This document shows, piece after piece, positions 1 to 9,393 of a stretch of 64,000 bases of DNA. Where the stretch lies: the NCBI RefSeq assembly GCF_030519375.1, contig NZ_JAUMKB010000007.1:124001-188000 (forward strand), written 5' to 3'. A program made the position numbers and the translations under genes. Every line of letters begins with the position of its first letter. Position 1 is the stretch's first letter. The stretch is from Mucilaginibacter tolerans. GTDB taxonomy: Bacteria > Bacteroidota > Bacteroidia > Sphingobacteriales > Sphingobacteriaceae. The notes beneath the pieces were generated by a model, which was not told the DNA's origin, did not search any database, and saw only the letters and a program-made list of their open reading frames with translations.

Positions 1-73
1 GACGCAGTATATGCAGATGAAAAAAGTGGAGAAAAGCATCTCGGATTATTTAGGCTCAGTGATCATTAAATAA
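1..73 (+). CDS. C-terminal tail of an upstream protein (partial)
   Basis: An open frame enters from the left edge (codons in phase with position 2) and stops at TAA 71-73. The visible tail is about 23 residues, ending GSVIIK. The stop overlaps the ATG of the next gene (TAATG), so the two are probably translated from one transcript. Too little is visible to name the protein. Confidence 0.6.
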   Translation, partial: TQYMQMKKVEKSISDYLGSVIIK

Positions 74-441
74 TGGCTGTACACCCTGACCTTGGCCGCA
101 GGGGCGAAAACCTGGCAAAAACATTCCTGAAGGATTTGGGTTACGAGATATTGGACGAGAACTGGACGCATGGAAAAGCAGAGGTAGACATAATAGCTTA
201 TAAGGATCGGGTGATCATCTATACCGAAGTAAAAACCAGGACGGGAAACGGTTTCGGCGAGCCGGAAGATTTTGTAGATAGGCGTAAGCAAAGATTACTG
301 GCTGATGCCGCGGATGAATATATTTACCTGATGGATCGCCAGGGCGAAGTGCAGTTTGACATCATCTCCGTTTTATTTGACCGGAACGAAAATTATACAT
401 TAAAACATATTGAAGATGCCTTCTGGCCATCTGCTGATTAA
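73..441 (+). CDS. yraN: YraN/UPF0102 family nuclease-like protein
   Basis: This 122-residue protein has the usual length of the YraN (UPF0102) family, which has a restriction-endonuclease-like fold. The family N-terminal signature G-R-x-G-E is at residues 8-12. The nuclease-type acidic core is visible as E37-V-D39 and E52-V-K54. Homologues are soluble and often proposed to act on branched or damaged DNA, but their true role is not established. The start overlaps the stop of the preceding gene and the next gene begins 3 nt after its stop, so an operon is likely. Family assignment is firm; the function is inferred from fold only. Confidence 0.9.
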   Translation: MAVHPDLGRRGENLAKTFLKDLGYEILDENWTHGKAEVDIIAYKDRVIIYTEVKTRTGNGFGEPEDFVDRRKQRLLADAADEYIYLMDRQGEVQFDIISVLFDRNENYTLKHIEDAFWPSAD

Positions 442-444
442 ACT

Positions 445-1497
445 ATGAGAAATAATACTATCCTGCTTTTAACAGCAGTCGCTATGCTGGCTTTTGGTTG
501 CGCCGGCTGTAATAAAAAGGCTCAGGAGGCCAGTTTGTCCATCACCCCTGAAGCCGGCACCAGTTACAAACAAGGGCAACAGGTTTCAGTAAAATTGAGC
601 TACGCCAACGATACCAAACCGGACTCCATTGTTTACCTGGTCGACTCCACACGTTTTGCCTCTAAAATGGATTCTTCGGCTGTTAGTCTTAAAACAGATT
701 CCATCTCTCTAGGGCCGAGATCGATCACTGCCAAATTATATCAAGGAGGTAAGAGCCAGGAAATATCTACAAACATTGTCCTATTGGCTCCGAAAGCTCC
801 TGAAGAATATACTTTTAAGATTGAAAAAGTATACCCGCATGATACAGGCTCTTTTACGGAAGGGTTGTTATACCATGACGGGTATTTATACGAAAGCACC
901 GGTCAGCCAAAGCATTCAAAGTTAATGAAGATCAATCTTGAAACAGGTAAAGCTGTGATGCAAGCCAAACTTGATACCCAGTATTTTGGAGAAGGCAGCG
1001 CCATCATAGGCGATAAAATTATCATGCTCACTTATCAGGACCCCCGGTTCCTTTTTGTTTTCGACAAAAACACATTTAAGCTACTGAATACTATGCCTTA
1101 TCATGTTGGTGTAGAAGGTTGGGGCTTATGTTTTGACGGGAAGAAGCTCTATACCGATGACAGCACTAATCGTATCTGGTTCTTGGATAAAGATACTTAC
1201 CGCCAGACTGGATTTATTGATGTGTACGACGATCATGGGCGTATAGACTCGTTAAATGAATTGGAATATATTGATGGCAAATTATACGCGAACATCTGGG
1301 AAAAGGACATCATTGTGATCATCGACCCTAAGACCGGCGCAGTTACCGGAAGGATAGATCTGACTAGTCTTTCTGCTAAAAAGAACCTTAACGGGGATGT
1401 GTTAAATGGTATCGCCTATGACAAAGCGACCGGCCGTATATTCCTTACCGGTAAATATTGGGATAAATTATATCAGGTGAAGTTTGTGAAGAAGTAG
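445..1497 (+). CDS. Glutaminyl-peptide cyclotransferase, lipoprotein
   Basis: The 350-residue product resembles the beta-propeller type glutaminyl cyclotransferases, which turn N-terminal Gln of peptides into pyroglutamate. It begins with a lipoprotein-type signal peptide (hydrophobic stretch to Cys19 or Cys22), so it should be anchored in an envelope membrane. Residues about 25-115 form an extra Ig-like N-terminal region, and the cyclotransferase domain starts near residue 125 with the conserved F-T-E-G motif (137-140) and repeated propeller blades such as Y-L-Y-E-S-T-G. It lies 3 nt downstream of yraN. A dispersed repeat hairpin follows its stop and separates it from the convergent pgi gene. 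Confidence 0.88.
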   Translation: MRNNTILLLTAVAMLAFGCAGCNKKAQEASLSITPEAGTSYKQGQQVSVKLSYANDTKPDSIVYLVDSTRFASKMDSSAVSLKTDSISLGPRSITAKLYQGGKSQEISTNIVLLAPKAPEEYTFKIEKVYPHDTGSFTEGLLYHDGYLYESTGQPKHSKLMKINLETGKAVMQAKLDTQYFGEGSAIIGDKIIMLTYQDPRFLFVFDKNTFKLLNTMPYHVGVEGWGLCFDGKKLYTDDSTNRIWFLDKDTYRQTGFIDVYDDHGRIDSLNELEYIDGKLYANIWEKDIIVIIDPKTGAVTGRIDLTSLSAKKNLNGDVLNGIAYDKATGRIFLTGKYWDKLYQVKFVKK

Positions 1498-1506
1498 GAA
1501 AAATAT

Positions 1507-1591
1507 CATTGCGAGGAACGAAGCAATCGCACACTATGCAGGGCGGGGATGCATAGTTCGCGATTGCCACGCTATCGCTCAAAATGACAAG
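1507..1591. repeat. Dispersed hairpin repeat between convergent genes
   Basis: The arms GCAATCGC / GCGATTGC and ACTATGCA / TGCATAGT pair around a GC-rich loop, flanked by ATTGCGAGGAACGAA on the left and CGCTATCGCTCAAAATGACA on the right. The ATTGCGAGGAACGAAGCAAT type sequence is a repeat word I recall from many bacterial genomes. It occupies almost the whole gap between the glutaminyl cyclotransferase and pgi and could serve as a transcript end for both. Confidence 0.75.
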
Positions 1592-1597
1592 ATTTGA

Positions 1598-3418
<1,821 letters not shown>

Positions 3419-3465
3419 TTATACACCTAAGAATTGCCAAAATCTTAAAATAATTTGACAATTCT

Positions 3466-3498
3466 TTTGAATTTTGAAATAATTAATTAATACCTTTG
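3466..3498 (+). promoter_or_regulatory. Bacteroidota-type promoter (TTTG-N21-TACCTTTG)
   Basis: TTTG at 3466-3469 and TACCTTTG at 3491-3498 match the Bacteroidota sigma-ABfr consensus (TTTG, about 19-21 nt, TAnnTTTG). It lies 37 nt before the first possible ATG of the following small gene. The 290-bp gap between pgi and this gene holds nothing else I can name. Confidence 0.6.
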
Positions 3499-3564
3499 TC
3501 TTGCTGATAAATATTTAAGGTATTTGTCATCAAAATGTTAATCTACAAATTGAGGGCATTTTTT

Positions 3565-4005
3565 ATGTTTGAGAGACTCTATTTAATTGTAAAAAATAAC
3601 GCCGGGACGGCTGTTATTGACAATCCGGAAGTACAGGAAAAAGACCGCGAAGCCGTGATCAACGACGCTTCAAGTTCTATTATTGAGGTTTTTAAGGGAC
3701 AGATGGAATCGGGTAAGTTGAAAGACCTTGTAAAATTTTTCCAATACCCAGAAATATACAAGAGTCCCCTAACAACCAGTGTAATTAATAAGTTCGCTAA
3801 TAAGCTGAACAGATATTACAATATCAACCCTGCTTCTGCCTTAAATATTTCTAAATCGTTAATTCCGCCGGTGATGCTTGAACTGATCGAACAGACAAAA
3901 GGCGAAAAAAATAAGGAATTTACTATAAGTACATTCCTTTCAAAAATTAACGGCAACCGCGCCGACTTGAGTACCATAGTAAACCGGTTGATGCTCGTCG
4001 GTTAA
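3565..4005 (+). CDS. Conserved hypothetical protein, about 146 residues
   Basis: I do not recognise a named family with certainty. The product (M-F-E-R-L-Y-L-I-V-K-N...) is soluble-looking, with no signal peptide or membrane segment. It looks largely alpha-helical, with alternating charged and hydrophobic residues, and it somewhat resembles small helical DUF937-like proteins. An upstream in-frame ATG at 3535 would add ten residues (M-L-I-Y-K-L-R-A-F-F). I prefer the start at 3565 because the family-like sequence begins there, but the promoter fits either start. A terminator-like hairpin follows, so it is probably monocistronic. Confidence 0.75.
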   Translation: MFERLYLIVKNNAGTAVIDNPEVQEKDREAVINDASSSIIEVFKGQMESGKLKDLVKFFQYPEIYKSPLTTSVINKFANKLNRYYNINPASALNISKSLIPPVMLELIEQTKGEKNKEFTISTFLSKINGNRADLSTIVNRLMLVG

Positions 4006-4034
4006 AAATACACTACCTATAAAAGCACGTTCAG

Positions 4035-4072
4035 AGGGGCTGTAAGTAATTTACAACCCCTTTGACGTTTTT
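4035..4072 (+). terminator. Rho-independent terminator-like hairpin
   Basis: GGGGCTGTAA and TTACAACCCC form a 10-bp stem with one mismatch around a short loop, followed by TTTGACGTTTTT. It lies 30 nt after the stop of the small hypothetical gene. Confidence 0.6.
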
Positions 4073-4107
4073 AGGGCCGAACCGCTGAGCTTGCCCGGCT
4101 TGGAATG

Positions 4108-4213
4108 TTATAAGGTTGAAAAGTTGTAAGGTTGGTTTTTCAATCTCAAATCATCTGCACATTCACGCATCTGCACATTCACGCATCTGCACATCAATCT
4201 CACATTTGCGCAT
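4108..4213. repeat. Word repeats: GGTTGtaAAGTTG and CATCTGCACATTCACG
   Basis: Two simple-word repeats sit side by side. At 4108-4140 a word related to AAGGTTG/AAGTTGTAAGGTTGG is iterated. At 4152-4194 the 16-bp unit CATCTGCACATTCACG occurs twice in exact tandem, followed by a third partial copy (CATCTGCACAT). The same CATCTGCACATT word returns at 8022-8123. Confidence 0.75.
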
Positions 4214-4222
4214 TAGAAATTA

Positions 4223-4230
4223 TATATTTG
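4223..4230 (+). promoter_or_regulatory. Possible -7 element TATATTTG just before prfB
   Basis: TATATTTG fits the TAnnTTTG -7 consensus and ends only 4 nt before the prfB ATG, which would give an mRNA with almost no leader. No good -33 TTTG is present at the right spacing, so this is tentative. Confidence 0.35.
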
Positions 4231-4234
4231 CCGC

Positions 4235-5324
4235 ATGACTAAAGAACAGATCCAGGATTTAAGGGATAGAGTAACTTCCCTGAGGAGGCATCTTTGACAT
4301 CGATAATAAACTCGATGCACTACAAAAAGAACAGGAAATAACCGTTGGTCCCAATTTCTGGGACAGCCCTAAGGAAGCCGAAAAGGTTCTGGCTTCTATC
4401 AAAACCAAAAAAATTTGGACAGATGCTTTTCAGCAGGTGTTATCGACCGTTGAAGATACAGGGGTATTGTTTGAATTTTACCAGGCTGGGGATGCTTCGG
4501 AAGCTGAAATGCAGGAACAGTTTGATGCAGCGACTAAAGCAGTAGAAGAACTGGAATTCAAAAACATGCTGTCGGCAGAGGAAGATCAGCTGAACGCAGT
4601 ATTACAGATCACAGCGGGTGCAGGCGGTACCGAAAGCTGCGACTGGGCGGGAATGCTGATGCGTATGTACATTATGTGGGGCGAGAAGAACGGCTATAAA
4701 GTTACCGAGCAGGATTTCCAGGAAGGTGATGTGGCAGGGGTGAAGACTGTTACCCTGCAGTTTGAAGGCGATTTTGCTTATGGATATTTGAAAGGGGAGA
4801 ACGGTGTGCACCGCCTGGTGCGTATATCGCCGTTTGATGCTAATGCCAAGCGCCATACCTCGTTTGCGTCAGTGTATGTTTATCCATTAGTGGATGATAC
4901 GATCGAGATCGAAATAAACCCTGCTGATATAGAGTTTGAAACTTTCCGTTCAGGGGGTGCTGGTGGGCAAAATGTGAACAAGGTGGAAACCGCCGTGCGT
5001 TTGTATCACAAGCCATCAGGGATCATTATCAAAAACCAGGAGTCGCGCTCGCAATTGCAGAACAAGGATAATGCTATGCGATTACTTAAATCGCAATTGT
5101 ATGAAATCGAGATGCGCAAACGCCAGGAGACCAGTAATGCGATAGAGGGCAACAAAAAGAAAATAGAATGGGGCTCACAGATCAGGAATTATGTACTGCA
5201 TCCATACAAATTGGTGAAAGATCTACGCACAGATCACGAAACATCCAACGCGCAAGCGGTGTTAGATGGCGACCTGAACGATTTTCTGAAAGCCTACCTG
5301 ATGGAATTTGGAGGTTCGAAGTAA
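4235..5324 (+). CDS. prfB: Peptide chain release factor 2 with programmed +1 frameshift
   Basis: Translation begins at ATG 4235 and reaches an in-frame TGA at 4295-4297 after 20 codons. A +1 shift at CTT-TGA-C continues in the second frame from 4296 to the stop at 5322-5324, giving 362 residues, normal for RF2. The shift site is classic: AGGAGG at 4283-4288, three bases, then CTTTGAC. It lets RF2 regulate its own level, because scarce RF2 slows termination and favours the shift. The product carries the stop-codon recognition tripeptide S-P-F (198-200) and the catalytic G-G-Q (243-245) for UGA/UAA-directed peptide release. A gene finder that ignores the shift would miss the N-terminus. Confidence 0.97.
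4283..4298 (+). promoter_or_regulatory. prfB recoding site (AGGAGG-CAT-CTT-TGA-C)
   Basis: The internal Shine-Dalgarno AGGAGG is 3 nt from the CTT slippery codon, followed by the in-frame UGA and a C, the optimal context. It is one of the few perfect Shine-Dalgarno sequences I notice in the window. Confidence 0.95.
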
Positions 5325-5366
5325 TCGGTTATATTTGGCAAAAAAGCTTATCAATTGTAACCGGAT

Positions 5367-6263
5367 ATGTTAAAAAATCTGCTACCACTTCTATCAATGG
5401 CCTTATTTTCATCTTCTGTATTTGCCCAGCAACAACCTATTCCGCTTTATCCGCATGGTGTGCCTAATTCAAAAAAAGCCCCTGCTGATTATGTTGAGAA
5501 GAAAGAAGGCGATATAGTAAGTCTGGTAACAGATCCTACCATCACCCCATACATTCCTGAAAAAGCCAACGGTACTGCAATTATTATATTCCCGGGGGGC
5601 AGTTATTTTAACCTGGCTACTGCACATGAAGGAAGAGCGATTGCCCAGGAATTTAACAAGATAGGCGTTACGGCTTTCGTAGTAAAATACCGATTGCCGC
5701 AGGATAAGATCATGGTTGATAAAACCATTGGCCCATTGCAGGACGCAGAGCGTTCCATCCAGATCGTAAGGCAAAGAGCATCAGAATGGGGTGTCAATCC
5801 AAATAAAGTTGGCATTATTGGCTTTTCAGCAGGGGGCCATCTGGCTTCTACGCTTGATACGCACTTTGATCAAGTCGTTATCGATAACAAGGACAATATT
5901 AACCTAAGGCCGGATTTTGCCATGCTGATTTACCCTGTGGTAAGTTTCGGACCAGTTGCACATGCTTTTTCGCGTGAGAACCTGATCGGAAAAAATCCGA
6001 CACCTGAACTACTGGAGCTTTATTCGAATGAAAAGCAGGTGACCGATAATACGCCACCTACATTCCTTGTCCATGCCGCAGATGATGACGCGGTGCCCGT
6101 ACAAAACTCTATTTTATTTTATAACGCGATGCTTCAGCACAAGGTAAAAGGAGAGCTCCATATTATGCAGGCAGGTGGCCATGGTTTTGGTTTGAATAAT
6201 CCTAAAACTAAGGATAAATGGTTCGATTGGGCAGCAAACTGGCTGACAGAGAATGGATTTTAA
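5367..6263 (+). CDS. Secreted alpha/beta-hydrolase (acetylesterase-like)
   Basis: The 298-residue protein starts with a cleavable signal peptide (hydrophobic core, then S-S-S-V-F-A-Q-Q at 15-22) and is likely periplasmic. The oxyanion motif is F-P-G-G (75-78) and the nucleophile lies in G-F-S-A-G-G (Ser154). The acid and base are probably in A-D-D-D-A-V-P and G-G-H-G-F-G near the C-terminus. The layout matches the BD-FAE/acetylxylan-esterase-like group, which removes acyl groups from plant polysaccharides or small esters. It is 42 nt downstream of prfB and converges with the next gene. The substrate cannot be read from sequence. Confidence 0.85.
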   Translation: MLKNLLPLLSMALFSSSVFAQQQPIPLYPHGVPNSKKAPADYVEKKEGDIVSLVTDPTITPYIPEKANGTAIIIFPGGSYFNLATAHEGRAIAQEFNKIGVTAFVVKYRLPQDKIMVDKTIGPLQDAERSIQIVRQRASEWGVNPNKVGIIGFSAGGHLASTLDTHFDQVVIDNKDNINLRPDFAMLIYPVVSFGPVAHAFSRENLIGKNPTPELLELYSNEKQVTDNTPPTFLVHAADDDAVPVQNSILFYNAMLQHKVKGELHIMQAGGHGFGLNNPKTKDKWFDWAANWLTENGF

Positions 6264-6303
6264 TTATACGTTTTTACTCAGAGTATACCGACTCAAATAT
6301 GAT

Positions 6304-6342
6304 TGGAATGGTTAACTGATTAACCGATCACTGATTAATTAT
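6304..6342. repeat. Word repeat GTTAACTGATTAACCGATCACTGATTAA
   Basis: The short gap between the convergent esterase and transglutaminase-like genes is filled by the iterated word TTAACTGAT / GATCACTGATTAA. The same word family recurs at 42733-42811. The element overlaps the last codons of the minus-strand gene. Confidence 0.5.
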
Positions 6343-7188
6343 CTCCAACAACTCATTTAACTCCGCAACTTTCTCAGCTGATCCTAAATTCTCATAAGCG
6401 CTGATGAGGTTACGCAATATGCGGCGTACGATATCTGCATTGGAGCACGGCTCATAGAATTGCTTTTCAGATTTCAGGTTCAGTTGTTTCAGGAACATAT
6501 CCACATCACGGCGACCGAAAATGAACCCTTTGTTAAAAGCATTGATATAGAACAAAACACCGCCTTCAAATTCGGTTTCCATCGTTTCATCTACATAGGC
6601 GAGGATAAAGTGTTGTGGCAGATTGACACCATAAACTGGTATATCCAGCTTTTGTGCAATGATGGAATAAATAATAGCGAGTGATATCTGGTTGCCCTTT
6701 TTTGTCTCTATTACCTGGCTCAGGTAACTGTTCTGAGGGTCCTGGTGATTGGCGGTGTTGCCGCTGAAGCCATGTATGTTGTAAAAAACGTGATTAATAA
6801 GCTTCACCTGCTCCGCCGGACTGCTGTCATAGATCATCTGCAGCCAGATATCGCGCTTAATAGCTTCAATCTGGTTGATCACTTTTTGCTCATCCAGGTC
6901 AGGGTATTGATATTTGTTGATGATCAGAGCACCTTGCAGTAAGTCAAAAGCTCCGCCATGATACCATAATTTCAGTTCGTCTTTTACTATCCTGAATTGG
7001 ATCTCGTGCACCAAGTTGGCAATGCGCTCCTGCTGTATGGCGTCGAATGCCTGTTCCCACGCCGACTCAAGGTATTCAATCACCTCACCTCCGTAGGAAA
7101 GAATTTTCTCATGGATATGCTCATATATTTCCCGGTCGGGATCGTCAAGCAGTTTTATTAGGGAATTAATCTCTTTTGGGTCTACCAT
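6328..7188 (-). CDS. SirB1-like transglutaminase-fold protein
   Basis: The 286-residue protein belongs to the SirB1/Transglut_core2 group. The diagnostic segment K-K-G-N-Q-I-S-L-A-I-I-Y near residue 165 is followed by D-I-P-V-Y-G-V-N-L-P-Q-H-F-I-L-A-Y. The usual transglutaminase nucleophilic Cys is absent at the G-N-Q-I-S position, so it is probably not a cysteine enzyme. No signal peptide is seen. Upstream residues 1-120 are helical and HEAT-like. The ATG is the first in the frame and lies 47 nt from the divergent methyltransferase start. The function of this family outside proteobacterial sirB is not established. Confidence 0.85.
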   Translation of the reverse strand: MVDPKEINSLIKLLDDPDREIYEHIHEKILSYGGEVIEYLESAWEQAFDAIQQERIANLVHEIQFRIVKDELKLWYHGGAFDLLQGALIINKYQYPDLDEQKVINQIEAIKRDIWLQMIYDSSPAEQVKLINHVFYNIHGFSGNTANHQDPQNSYLSQVIETKKGNQISLAIIYSIIAQKLDIPVYGVNLPQHFILAYVDETMETEFEGGVLFYINAFNKGFIFGRRDVDMFLKQLNLKSEKQFYEPCSNADIVRRILRNLISAYENLGSAEKVAELNELLEIINQ

Positions 7189-7235
7189 ATTTCTATGTAA
7201 GCTAAAATACTAAACCTTTCTCTATTTTTACGGCC

Positions 7236-8021
7236 ATGTTAAATTTTAGGTTCGCGAAGGATTACCTGCTGCATCGTTTGAGGGGTAAGAACAGGCACGG
7301 AACGCATTCGCCTTTTGTTTACAGGCTTGTAGATGAGGTTATTTACGACTATAAACGCAAAGATATTTATAATGATATTGAAAGCATCCGGGCGCAACTG
7401 CTTTCTGACAATAGGGTGATAACTGTCACCGACCTGGGGGCAGGATCGTTGCTAAACAATAACAAGCAAAAAAAAATCAGTGAGATAGCTAAAAATGCTT
7501 TAAAACCACCAAAGCTTGCACAATTGCTTTACCGCCTGGTAAAAGACCAACAGCCTCACAATATAATAGAACTGGGGACTTGCCTTGGCACTACTTCTTT
7601 ATATCTGAAAAGCGCTGCGCCTGCAGCCGAACTTTATACGCTGGAGGGCTGCCCTCAAACAGCGAGTGTTGCCAAGGAGGTTTTTGAAAAATCGAATATT
7701 CAAGGCATCCAACAGGTGGTTGGCAATTTTGATGACACGCTAAAAGGTGTGATCGATAGCCTTGATCAACTGGATTTTGTTTTTGTAGACGGCAATCACC
7801 AAAAAGATGCTACGCTAAAATACTTCGGATGGTGCCTGCCCAAGGTGCATGAAAATACGCTATTGATATTTGATGACATTTATTGGAGCGAAGGCATGAA
7901 AGAAGCCTGGGCACAAATAAAGGCGCACCCGCAGGTGACGGTAACTACCGATCTTTTCTGGATTGGGTTGGTATATTTTAAAAAAGGGCAGGTGAAGGAA
8001 GATTTTCTAATTAAGTTTTAA
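7236..8021 (+). CDS. SAM-dependent O-methyltransferase-like protein
   Basis: The 261-residue cytosolic protein shows a class I methyltransferase fold of the Methyltransf_24/O-methyltransferase type. Motif I is I-I-E-L-G-T-C-L-G-T-T-S, followed by the acidic ribose-binding T-L-E-G. V-F-V-D-G-N-H and L-I-F-D-D-I-Y-W supply the metal/substrate carboxylates typical of class I O-methyltransferases. The N-terminal 90 residues carry R-G-K-N-R-H-G-T-H-S-P-F, a feature of the Bacteroidota members. It is transcribed divergently from the SirB1-like gene. The acceptor is unknown. Confidence 0.85.
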   Translation: MLNFRFAKDYLLHRLRGKNRHGTHSPFVYRLVDEVIYDYKRKDIYNDIESIRAQLLSDNRVITVTDLGAGSLLNNNKQKKISEIAKNALKPPKLAQLLYRLVKDQQPHNIIELGTCLGTTSLYLKSAAPAAELYTLEGCPQTASVAKEVFEKSNIQGIQQVVGNFDDTLKGVIDSLDQLDFVFVDGNHQKDATLKYFGWCLPKVHENTLLIFDDIYWSEGMKEAWAQIKAHPQVTVTTDLFWIGLVYFKKGQVKEDFLIKF

Positions 8022-8123
8022 ATGTGCAGATGTGCAGATGTGCAAATGTTAAAATAAAGGTTAATCGAAATGCAGTCAATCAAAGTTCTCTGCACATTTA
8101 TTCATCTGCACATTTGCACATCA
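8022..8123. repeat. Inverted word repeat, GATGTGCAGATGTGCAAATG type
   Basis: The left arm iterates ATGTGCAG three times (8022-8048). The right arm carries CTGCACATTTATTC and CATCTGCACATTTGCACATC (8090-8122), its reverse complement, so the transcript could fold into a long hairpin. The right arm runs into the stop codon of the convergent barrel gene. It shares its word with 4152-4194. Confidence 0.8.
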
Positions 8124-9263
8124 GAACGCTTGCCCCAATCCAATATAAAACCCACTCTGCCGTGCTTCGCCTTGTACTTTTTCGCCTATGCCATAATCAG
8201 CTCGTATGCTGAGGCCTTTTTCGGTGTCGAAGAAATAACGGAGACCCCCTCCGTAATTTGGTTTTAACGTATTAATAGAGAAATCGCCATGCGCAACCTC
8301 GCCGGCTCCTAAAAATCCTACAATGCCGATGCGCTCGGTGATGCGGTAGCGTAATTCGGTTTGCCCTGCAATAAAATTGCGGTCCCGGTACCTGCCGTTG
8401 TAGTAGCCACGCATCATTTCGTCGCTGCCTAATGTTGGAAGAAGATAAAATGGTGATCGTCCGCCGGTAAGGCTTTGTTCCTGAATATCCACTCCCAAGA
8501 TCAGTTTTTTGCTCAACTTAAAGAATTGAGAATATTCGATATTTAAAAATCCACTTATGTAATTGTTGTTGCTCAGAATGCCGTGCATCAGGTTATAGTA
8601 AGCGGTAATGATGGCACCTTTACTAGTATAGGTATTATTGTCGCGTGTATCGAAGATCAAACTTGGACCGAAAAAAACGTTTGCACCACCTGACCGGTCC
8701 TGGACCTGCGGATCTGTTTCAAACAATGAGCTTGTTGGATCGGCATTGGTATATTTATAATTAAAGCCTCCGGCAACTGCGCCTACATATAAATTTTTCG
8801 TCACTAGCTTTTCGGCGTCTATATTAAATCTAAAACGCTTTTCATCCACCAACTCGCCATCCGCTTTTCGCGTGCTGTTACCAATACCATAAAAGTTGAA
8901 TGGAAAATGGATATAGCTGACAGCTGAATACACGTGCCATTGGTTTTGAGGGGAAAAGTAAGTAGTGCTTAAACTAAAGCGGCTTTGACCCTTGGTCGTT
9001 ACCGATGCATAACCGTAAACGTTGGAGACTTTGGTAATGCTTTTCTTTAGCGTGTCTGAATAAAAAGAATACAAACCCGCCCCGCCTATTTCCAATCCGG
9101 TTTCTGGAGCGGAGCTTAGCACAGGCAACACAACAAAGCTGCTATGCCGGGTACTGTCCTTATCAAAATACATTTTATTGATAAACCTGGGCAGCCATTT
9201 GATTTGAGCATTTGCTTGGAGAACGCCAAGGGAAAGAATAAATACAGTAAATAGTTTTTTCAT
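8121..9263 (-). CDS. BamA/TamA-type outer-membrane beta-barrel protein
   Basis: The protein (about 380 residues from M-K-K-L-F-T-V-F) has a signal peptide ending A-N-A-Q and is otherwise an Omp85/surface-antigen D15-like barrel. It has many alternating amphipathic strands, the segment G-P-S-L-I-F-D-T-R-D-N-N-T-Y-T-S-K-G typical of D15 barrels, and a C-terminal F. It lacks room for several POTRA domains, so it is a barrel-only member rather than BamA itself. I moved the start 13 codons in from the longest ORF because the signal peptide begins there. Its role (transport, insertion or surface exposure) is unknown. Confidence 0.82.
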   Translation of the reverse strand: MKKLFTVFILSLGVLQANAQIKWLPRFINKMYFDKDSTRHSSFVVLPVLSSAPETGLEIGGAGLYSFYSDTLKKSITKVSNVYGYASVTTKGQSRFSLSTTYFSPQNQWHVYSAVSYIHFPFNFYGIGNSTRKADGELVDEKRFRFNIDAEKLVTKNLYVGAVAGGFNYKYTNADPTSSLFETDPQVQDRSGGANVFFGPSLIFDTRDNNTYTSKGAIITAYYNLMHGILSNNNYISGFLNIEYSQFFKLSKKLILGVDIQEQSLTGGRSPFYLLPTLGSDEMMRGYYNGRYRDRNFIAGQTELRYRITERIGIVGFLGAGEVAHGDFSINTLKPNYGGGLRYFFDTEKGLSIRADYGIGEKVQGEARQSGFYIGLGQAF

Positions 9264-9359
9264 AGGCTGCAACGGCGCGAAGATAAAACTCAAATTCGGC
9301 ATAGTTGTTTACGCTGGAAGGTAATTTTGAAATTTAACAGTCAGATTAAACAAAATATC

Positions 9360-9367
9360 TAATTTTG
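9360..9367 (+). promoter_or_regulatory. -7 element TAATTTTG upstream of the deoxyhypusine-synthase-like gene
   Basis: TAATTTTG matches TAnnTTTG and lies 26 nt before the ATG at 9394. The -33 box is poor (TTTA near 9333), so support is moderate. Confidence 0.45.
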
Positions 9368-9393
9368 CGCCCACACATTAGCAAAGCTGAACA

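Noticed and set aside
4152..4194. Tandem 16-bp repeat as a CRISPR array
   Set aside because: The units are contiguous with no spacers and no cas genes are nearby.
4345..4545. Open frame at the start of prfB in another frame
   Set aside because: It overlaps the frameshifted prfB coding region and has no protein-like features.
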